64,000 nt of DNA from positions 1,752-65,751 of the forward strand of contig NZ_KB892302.1 of NCBI RefSeq assembly GCF_000373745.1, in the 5' to 3' direction. Each line of letters opens with the position of its first letter. Position 1 is the stretch's first letter. The notes under the pieces are model-generated. The model ran no database searches. It was not told where the DNA came from and saw only the letters and a list, made by a program, of their open reading frames with translations. Below are positions 59,089 to 64,000 of this stretch, piece after piece. A program made the position numbers and the translations under genes. Source of the DNA: Oligella ureolytica DSM 18253. Its GTDB lineage: Bacteria; Pseudomonadota; Gammaproteobacteria; Burkholderiales; Burkholderiaceae_B.

Positions 59089-59634
59089 ATGAGCGTCCCA
59101 CCAAGCACTGATACGGATTTATGGGTAAGTTGGAATGAATACCACCGACTTATTGAGAAGTTAGCACTTAAGGTTTATGAGTCTAAATACCAGTTTGATG
59201 CCATAGTTTGTTTAGCGCGTGGTGGGGTGAGGGTAGGCGACGTCATGTCTAGAATTTTTGACGTGCCGCTTGGTATCCTAGCTACTAGCAGTTATAGAGA
59301 AGCAGCGGGTACAGTACAGGGGCAGCTGGACATTGCGCAGTTCATTACGATTACCCGCGGAAGCCTAGAGGGTCGTATACTTTTGGTCGATGATATGGTC
59401 GATACCGGTTTGACTTTCCAAAAGGTTTACGACCATTTACTCAAAGAGTTTCCTGTCATTGAGGAAATGCGTTCGGCCGTATTATGGCTTAAGGGCCACG
59501 CGACAGTAGAACCTGATTATTATTGTCAGTTCTTACCGAATAATCCTTGGATTCATCAACCCTTTGAGGATTATGATAGTCTCAGACCTCATCAGTTAGA
59601 ATCATGGATTCGCAAGGGGCGAGTCGCTGAGTAA
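59089..59634 (+). CDS. Phosphoribosyltransferase (purine salvage type)
   Basis: A 181-residue type I PRTase. The PRPP-binding motif ILLVDDMVDTGLTF lies at ~102-115. IVCLARGGVRVGDVMSRIF (~43-61) holds the PPi loop region, and a C-terminal NPWIHQPFEDYD lies where the base-binding loop with an aromatic residue is found in hypoxanthine/guanine or xanthine enzymes. Base specificity cannot be read with confidence. It lies 29 bp after purA. A long palindrome after its stop marks the end of the transcription unit. Confidence 0.85.
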   Translation: MSVPPSTDTDLWVSWNEYHRLIEKLALKVYESKYQFDAIVCLARGGVRVGDVMSRIFDVPLGILATSSYREAAGTVQGQLDIAQFITITRGSLEGRILLVDDMVDTGLTFQKVYDHLLKEFPVIEEMRSAVLWLKGHATVEPDYYCQFLPNNPWIHQPFEDYDSLRPHQLESWIRKGRVAE

Positions 59635-59663
59635 GCATCTTTTGTTGTGAATTTGTCTGTTAG

Positions 59664-59701
59664 GTGTCGTTTAAAAGCTTTCAAAGCTTTTTAAACGACA
59701 C
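59664..59701. terminator. 38-bp palindrome between the phosphoribosyltransferase gene and rpsU
   Basis: GTGTCGTTTAAAAGCTT pairs with AAGCTTTTTAAACGACAC, matching except for one bulged base around a tiny TC loop. T7 follows 10 bases later. Probably a terminator or transcript-stabilising hairpin; the symmetry would also allow protein binding. Confidence 0.6.
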
Positions 59702-59741
59702 TTACAGCCTTTTTTTATTAGCCTTTTATATGGTTTCGATC

Positions 59742-59747
59742 TATAAT
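59742..59747 (+). promoter_or_regulatory. Candidate -10 box of the rpsU-dnaG-rpoD operon
   Basis: A perfect TATAAT lies 47 bp before the rpsU start, in the only gap upstream of the operon. No good -35 is seen at 16-18 bp, so it is a partial call. Confidence 0.35.
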
Positions 59748-59794
59748 ATAGAGCTGTTATTTTATTTTTGTTAAACCTTTTTAGTTGATTGTCT

Positions 59795-60007
59795 ATGACA
59801 CAAGTACGTATTAAAGATAATGAGCCGTTTGAAGTTGCATTACGCCGCTTTAAGCGCGGAGTTGAAAAAACCGGTCTTTTAACCGAGTTGCGCGCTCGCG
59901 AATTTTACGAGAAGCCTACTGCTGAGCGTAAGCGTAAAAAAGCTGCTGCTGTTAAGCGCCACTATAAGCGCATCCGTAGCCAGCAATTGCCTCCACGCAT
60001 GTACTAA
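59795..60007 (+). CDS. rpsU: 30S ribosomal protein S21
   Basis: A 70-residue, highly basic protein of the small subunit platform that affects mRNA selection. It reads [20 protein letters not shown]...[24 protein letters not shown], the typical form. ATG at 59795 is used; TTG at 59789 would add two residues. It is the first gene of the rpsU-dnaG-rpoD operon, with dnaG 25 bp downstream. Confidence 0.97.
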   Translation: MTQVRIKDNEPFEVALRRFKRGVEKTGLLTELRAREFYEKPTAERKRKKAAAVKRHYKRIRSQQLPPRMY

Positions 60008-60032
60008 TTCTATAGTATAAATCTATTCTGAG

Positions 60033-61925
60033 TTGATTCCTGAAGAATTCATCCAGGAACTACTTGCGCGAGTTGATATTGTTGATGTCATCGGCAAGTA
60101 TGTCCAGCTAAAAAAAAGCGGTCAAAACCTTCAAGGTCTTTGCCCTTTTCATCAAGAAAAAACGCCATCTTTCACCGTGAGTGCCACCAAGCAATTTTAT
60201 CATTGCTTTGGTTGTGGGGCTCACGGTACGGCTATCAGTTTTCTTATGGAGCATGTAGGACTGGGTTTTCCGGAGTCTGTTAGGACTCTCGCTGATTCGG
60301 TCGGTATGCGTGTGCCCGAAAGTAATTACAGTCCTGAAAATAGGGCTCGCATCAAACAACAAAAGACTCGCTACGACTTATTGCATGAAGCGTTAGAACA
60401 GGCTCAGGCTTATTATCTATCGCAGCTTAAACAATACACTCGGGCTCAGGAGTATCTCCTTCAGCGAGGGTTGAATCCCGAGATAGTTGAGCGCTTTGGC
60501 TTAGGTTGGACCGGCAGTGAAAGGCAGAATTTGCGTCGTGTATATGAAGATTATGATAATGATCTTCTGATCGATGCAGGATTAGTAGTTCAAAATGAGC
60601 GAGGCTTACGCTACGATCGTTTTCGTGAGCGAATTACTTTCCCCATATACAACCAACGTGGCCGTTTGATCGGTTTTGGTGGTCGACTTATTACTAAGGG
60701 TGAGCCTAAATATTTAAACTCACCGGAAACTGAACTGTTTCACAAGGGTAGTGAGCTATACGGCTTATGGGAAAATCGTACCGGTATCCGTAAGGCAGCT
60801 ACTGTATTGGTTGTCGAGGGGTATATGGATGTCGTTTCTTTGGCTCGTTATGGTGTCGACTATGCTGTAGCGACCTTAGGGACGGCTACCACAGCAGAGC
60901 ATATCGCTAAGCTAATCAAGGCCAGTAATCGGATTGTTTTCAGTTTTGATGGAGACAAGGCAGGACAAAGGGCTGCTTGGCGAGCTCTAAATACATCGCT
61001 AGCGTTATTACGCGATGATGTTTCTTTGCGATTTTTGTTTTTACCTAAAGAGCATGATCCGGATTCATTCGTCCAAAATTATGGTGTCAAGAAATTCGAA
61101 GAAAAAGTGGCTGAAGCACAGGCTTTGTCTGCTTTTATGCTGGAATCATTAGCCTCTGAATTTAACTTAAAAGAGGCAGAAGGGCGTGCCGCTTGTCTTA
61201 AAGAGGCGTTGTCTTTAGTGGTGCAGATTCCCGAATCTGCGATTCGTACGCAAATCGAAAATGAACTGGCTCGTTTGGTTCGTTTTACCACCGATGAGTT
61301 TAGAGCAGCATTAGCCCGTTATCTCGATAAAAAAGAGGGAGCTTCTCAACGCTTTGGTGAACATGATAAAACGCTTTTGCACACCTCGCCATCAGAGGAA
61401 TATAGTAGGACTTATAGCCGATCTGGTACTCACTCTCATGGAGGTGGACGGGCTAGTTATCAGTCGACTGGAGCTTTTCGTAAGAAGAAAAAATCTAATG
61501 AACCAATTCGTCAGCCCATGCCTTTGGCGCGACAGTTATTGAGTTTATTAGCAAGTCACCCACAGATTTTAGAAAGGATAGGCGAAAGGCAGCTTGAAAT
61601 ATTGCGCCAACATCCCCATATGGATATCGTGGTTGAGTTTATCTCTTTTGCCTTTACCAACGGAGCGCGTCATATAGGTTCTCTTATACAGCAAGCAGAA
61701 CAAGGAAGTCCACTTCAGCAGCTGCTCATTTCTTTAGGTAAGGATAGCTCAACAATAGAAACACTCCCTCATCCTGAGGCAGAGTGGAGTGATGCAATTA
61801 AAAAAATTGAACTAGAAAATTTAGAGTCAGAGATAAGAACGTTAATTGACTCAGGTATTGAAACTGATAATGAGCGCAAGCGTTACTTGGCGGTGCTTGC
61901 ACGTTATAATTTCTTAAAAACCTAA
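60033..61925 (+). CDS. dnaG: DNA primase
   Basis: A 630-residue primase. It has a CHC2 zinc finger with Cys37, His40, Cys58 and Cys61 (CPFH, CFGCG), an RNA-polymerase core with RFRERITFPIYNQRGRLIGFGGR, and a TOPRIM domain with VVEGYMDVVSLARYG and FSFDGDKAGQRAAWRAL. A C-terminal DnaB-interacting helical domain spans ~495-630. A Ser/His/Arg-rich linker lies at ~435-485. The start is TTG at 60033, the only start codon before an upstream in-frame stop at 60018, and it lacks a good ribosome-binding site. That is consistent with the low primase output usual for this operon. Confidence 0.96.
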   Translation: MIPEEFIQELLARVDIVDVIGKYVQLKKSGQNLQGLCPFHQEKTPSFTVSATKQFYHCFGCGAHGTAISFLMEHVGLGFPESVRTLADSVGMRVPESNYSPENRARIKQQKTRYDLLHEALEQAQAYYLSQLKQYTRAQEYLLQRGLNPEIVERFGLGWTGSERQNLRRVYEDYDNDLLIDAGLVVQNERGLRYDRFRERITFPIYNQRGRLIGFGGRLITKGEPKYLNSPETELFHKGSELYGLWENRTGIRKAATVLVVEGYMDVVSLARYGVDYAVATLGTATTAEHIAKLIKASNRIVFSFDGDKAGQRAAWRALNTSLALLRDDVSLRFLFLPKEHDPDSFVQNYGVKKFEEKVAEAQALSAFMLESLASEFNLKEAEGRAACLKEALSLVVQIPESAIRTQIENELARLVRFTTDEFRAALARYLDKKEGASQRFGEHDKTLLHTSPSEEYSRTYSRSGTHSHGGGRASYQSTGAFRKKKKSNEPIRQPMPLARQLLSLLASHPQILERIGERQLEILRQHPHMDIVVEFISFAFTNGARHIGSLIQQAEQGSPLQQLLISLGKDSSTIETLPHPEAEWSDAIKKIELENLESEIRTLIDSGIETDNERKRYLAVLARYNFLKT

Positions 61926-61991
61926 GTGGTTCATGCTACAATATTCGGTTATATTTACCGCCGTAAATTAAGTTGACAGGGTACTCATTAA

Positions 61992-64000
61992 ATGGTTAAA
62001 AATACTGACACCACAAATAAAGTTGTTGCCAAAAAAGCTGCTGCAACAGCATCCAAGTCTATTGATGAGGCTAATACTAATCAAGAAGTAGTTGCGACAG
62101 AAGCGTCAACTAAAGAGGCGGCTGGAGCTACTTCTAAATCAGCTGCCAAAAAAGCGGCAGCTAAAAAAAGCACTGCCAAAAAAGCGGCAGCTAAAAAAAG
62201 CACTGCCAAAAAAGCGGCAGCTAAAAAAAGCACTGCCAAAAAAGCGGCAGCTAAAAAAAGTACAGCAAAAAAAGCCGCAGCGACTAAAACAGCTGTAAAT
62301 GCAAAAAGTACAGAATCGACTGCCGATGACTTCGATGACGACTTCGATGGCGAATTGTCAGATGACTTTGATAACGACTTAGACGGTTTTGAAGACGTTG
62401 ATCTAGTCGATGATGAGGAGGTTGATGGTGCTGAGGATTTAGAGGGCGATACACGCGTCTCTGCGGGTGCAAAAGGTCGTGCTTCTAAGGCCGCCAAAAA
62501 AGCAAAATCCACCAAGGCCGGTGGAGGCTCTCGTTCTACGACCCCAGAGATACTAGAAGAGCGTCGTGCTCGCTTAAGACAGTTAATCAAGCTTGGTAAG
62601 GATCGGGGTTATTTAACCTTCAGTGATATCAATGACACCATGTCTGATGACTTGGTTGACACTGACGCGATGGATAGTATCATCGGCACGTTCCATGAGA
62701 TGGGCATTAAGGTGTACGATCAAGCACCAAGTGCAGAAGACCTACTATTGAGTGATTCCAATCCGATTAGCGATGATGACGATGTCGAAGATGAAGCTGA
62801 AGTTGCTTTAACAACAGTAGATTCGGATTTTGGTCGTACGACTGACCCGGTCCGTATGTATATGCGTGAGATGGGGCAAATCAATCTTTTAGACCGTGAG
62901 GGTGAAATTGAGATTGCTAAGCGCATCGAAGACGGTTTAAAGCATATGGTCATGGCTATTGCTACCTATCCTTCTACGATTGAAGAGATTTTGTCTTGTT
63001 TCCAAAAAGTGCGTGATGGTGAGGCTACCATTGATGATTATGTAGATGGTCTAATTAATGATGATGGCGAAGACTACGCAGGTTCAGGTGTTACTGCTGA
63101 AGGCGAAGAGGCACAAACCGGTGCAATGAGCAGTAAGCAGATTGAGAATCTTGAGCGAAAGACCTTGGAAAAATTTACTCTCATCGAGCAGTACTTCAAC
63201 AACATGAAGGAAGAAGTTGAAGCAGGACGTCGCCGTTCAGATGTTTATCTGAAAAACCAAGCAGATATGCTTGAGGAATTAGTCGGTATTCGCTTTAACG
63301 CTAAGATGACAGAGTCTTTGTGTGATAAATTGCGCGAGAAGATGCAAAGTGTGCGTGATTTAGAGCGTTCCATCTTGGCGACCGTTGTCGAACGTGTCGA
63401 AATGCCTCGTTCGGAGTTTATTTCCACTTTCCATGGTAATGAAACTAATCTAGAGTGGGTACATGAGCAATTAGCTAAGAAACCGCCTTACGCCGAAGCG
63501 CTTGAACGAGCAATTCCTGATATTCAGGATGATCAGAAGAAAATTCTCGAAATCGAAGAAGAAATTCAGATGTCTGTTCAAGAGCTTAAGGAAATTAACC
63601 GTCGCATGCTTAATGGCGAGAATAAAGCCAAAAAAGCAAAAAGCGAGATGATTCAGGCAAACTTGCGTTTAGTGATTTCAATTGCGAAGAAATATACTAA
63701 TCGCGGTTTACAGTTCTTGGATCTGATTCAAGAAGGTAATATAGGCTTGATGAAAGCAGTTGATAAGTTTGAATATCGCCGTGGTTATAAGTTTTCAACG
63801 TATGCAACTTGGTGGATTCGTCAGGCGATTACTCGTTCGATTGCGGACCAGGCACGTACAATTCGTATCCCTGTGCATATGATCGAAACAATCAATAAGA
63901 TGAGCCGTATCACACGTCAGATTCTCCAAGAAACAGGTGCCGAGCCGGATCCGGCAACCATCGCTGCGAAAATGGATATTACTGAGGATAGAGTTCGAAA
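61992..64000 (+). CDS. rpoD: RNA polymerase sigma factor RpoD (sigma-70), 3'-truncated by the window
   Basis: The housekeeping sigma factor; 669 codons are visible and the C-terminal part (end of region 3 and region 4) lies beyond the window. Residues ~1-100 are a Lys/Ala-rich tail with a decapeptide repeat. An acidic stretch follows (~112-155), then region 1.1 ([20 protein letters not shown]), region 1.2 ([21 protein letters not shown]), a non-conserved insert, and region 2 ([48 protein letters not shown]), then region 3. The sequence from region 1.1 onward is typical. The basic plus acidic head replaces the short start of E. coli sigma-70. Confidence 0.97.
   Translation, partial: MVKNTDTTNKVVAKKAAATASKSIDEANTNQEVVATEASTKEAAGATSKSAAKKAAAKKSTAKKAAAKKSTAKKAAAKKSTAKKAAAKKSTAKKAAATKTAVNAKSTESTADDFDDDFDGELSDDFDNDLDGFEDVDLVDDEEVDGAEDLEGDTRVSAGAKGRASKAAKKAKSTKAGGGSRSTTPEILEERRARLRQLIKLGKDRGYLTFSDINDTMSDDLVDTDAMDSIIGTFHEMGIKVYDQAPSAEDLLLSDSNPISDDDDVEDEAEVALTTVDSDFGRTTDPVRMYMREMGQINLLDREGEIEIAKRIEDGLKHMVMAIATYPSTIEEILSCFQKVRDGEATIDDYVDGLINDDGEDYAGSGVTAEGEEAQTGAMSSKQIENLERKTLEKFTLIEQYFNNMKEEVEAGRRRSDVYLKNQADMLEELVGIRFNAKMTESLCDKLREKMQSVRDLERSILATVVERVEMPRSEFISTFHGNETNLEWVHEQLAKKPPYAEALERAIPDIQDDQKKILEIEEEIQMSVQELKEINRRMLNGENKAKKAKSEMIQANLRLVISIAKKYTNRGLQFLDLIQEGNIGLMKAVDKFEYRRGYKFSTYATWWIRQAITRSIADQARTIRIPVHMIETINKMSRITRQILQETGAEPDPATIAAKMDITEDRVR
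62145..62264 (+). repeat. Four tandem 30-bp repeats in the rpoD 5' region
   Basis: Units start at 62145, 62175, 62205 and 62235. The first three are identical and the fourth differs at its end (AGTACA). A degenerate fifth follows. Each encodes [10 protein letters not shown]. Identity at the nucleotide level indicates recent expansion or active homogenisation. Confidence 0.95.

Noticed and set aside
62081-62590. 169-codon minus-strand frame opposite rpoD
   Set aside because: Antisense shadow of the Lys/Ala and acidic repeats; its Ala/Phe/Leu and Ser repeats mirror the sense codons.

Overview
The window is about 64 kb of bacterial chromosome with roughly 42-44% GC by eye. It is densely packed with housekeeping genes, and one accessory block, a complete CRISPR-Cas locus, sits in the middle. 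Gene order points to a betaproteobacterium: ndk-rlmN-rodZ-ispG-hisS-yfgM-bamB-der-hisC-hfq-hflX-hflK-hflC-hisZ-purA, surE-pcm-nlpD next to an exonuclease and rlmD, hemC-hemD...hemX-hemY, a PabB-PabC fusion, a Pcm with an N-terminal extension, and a sigma-70 with a Lys/Ala-rich N-terminus. Low GC would fit a low-GC Alcaligenaceae-type lineage (Oligella, Pelistega or Taylorella-like). This is inference from gene order and composition, not a database result.

Layout. 1-444: the end of a probable IS21-type element running into the 3' part of a TRAP transporter large permease gene. 518-2674 (minus): two abutting PHB-depolymerase-type esterases. 2810-10328: tadA, an LD-carboxypeptidase, ybiT-type ABC-F, a YigZ-family protein, a thioredoxin and an NCS2 purine permease (minus), then tsaD and plsY converging with overlapping stop codons. 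10512-16047: surE-pcm-nlpD, a DEDDy exonuclease, a His-rich Spy/CpxP-like periplasmic protein and rlmD. The rpoS gene expected beside nlpD is absent.

16107-26378: a minimal type I-F variant (I-Fv / I-F2) CRISPR-Cas system. The order is cas1, a cas2-cas3 fusion, cas7fv, cas5fv and cas6f, with no cas8f large-subunit gene. An AT-rich leader with a consensus IHF site leads into an array of 58 repeats of 28 bp and 57 spacers of 32 bp, with an exact 60-bp period. Two adjacent-spacer pairs are each duplicated in tandem, leaving 53 distinct spacers. One promoter appears to drive the cas operon, and Cas6f retains His29 for processing the repeat hairpin. Cas1 and Cas2-3 keep their catalytic residues, so both adaptation and interference look intact.

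26831-40216: crcB, a DUF2889 protein, sucCD, a TerC-family protein, a haem cluster (hemC, hemD, hemX, hemY) interrupted by a pabB-pabC fusion, ppa, and two related small lipoproteins. Between these and valS is a 97-bp palindrome whose core resembles joined insertion-sequence ends. 40361-59634: valS (minus), then the long ndk-to-purA run with many 4-bp start/stop overlaps. It covers ribosome and tRNA modification, isoprenoid and histidine synthesis, outer-membrane assembly, Hfq and HflX/HflKC, and it ends with a phosphoribosyltransferase. 59795-64000: the macromolecular-synthesis operon rpsU-dnaG-rpoD, with rpoD cut by the window edge.
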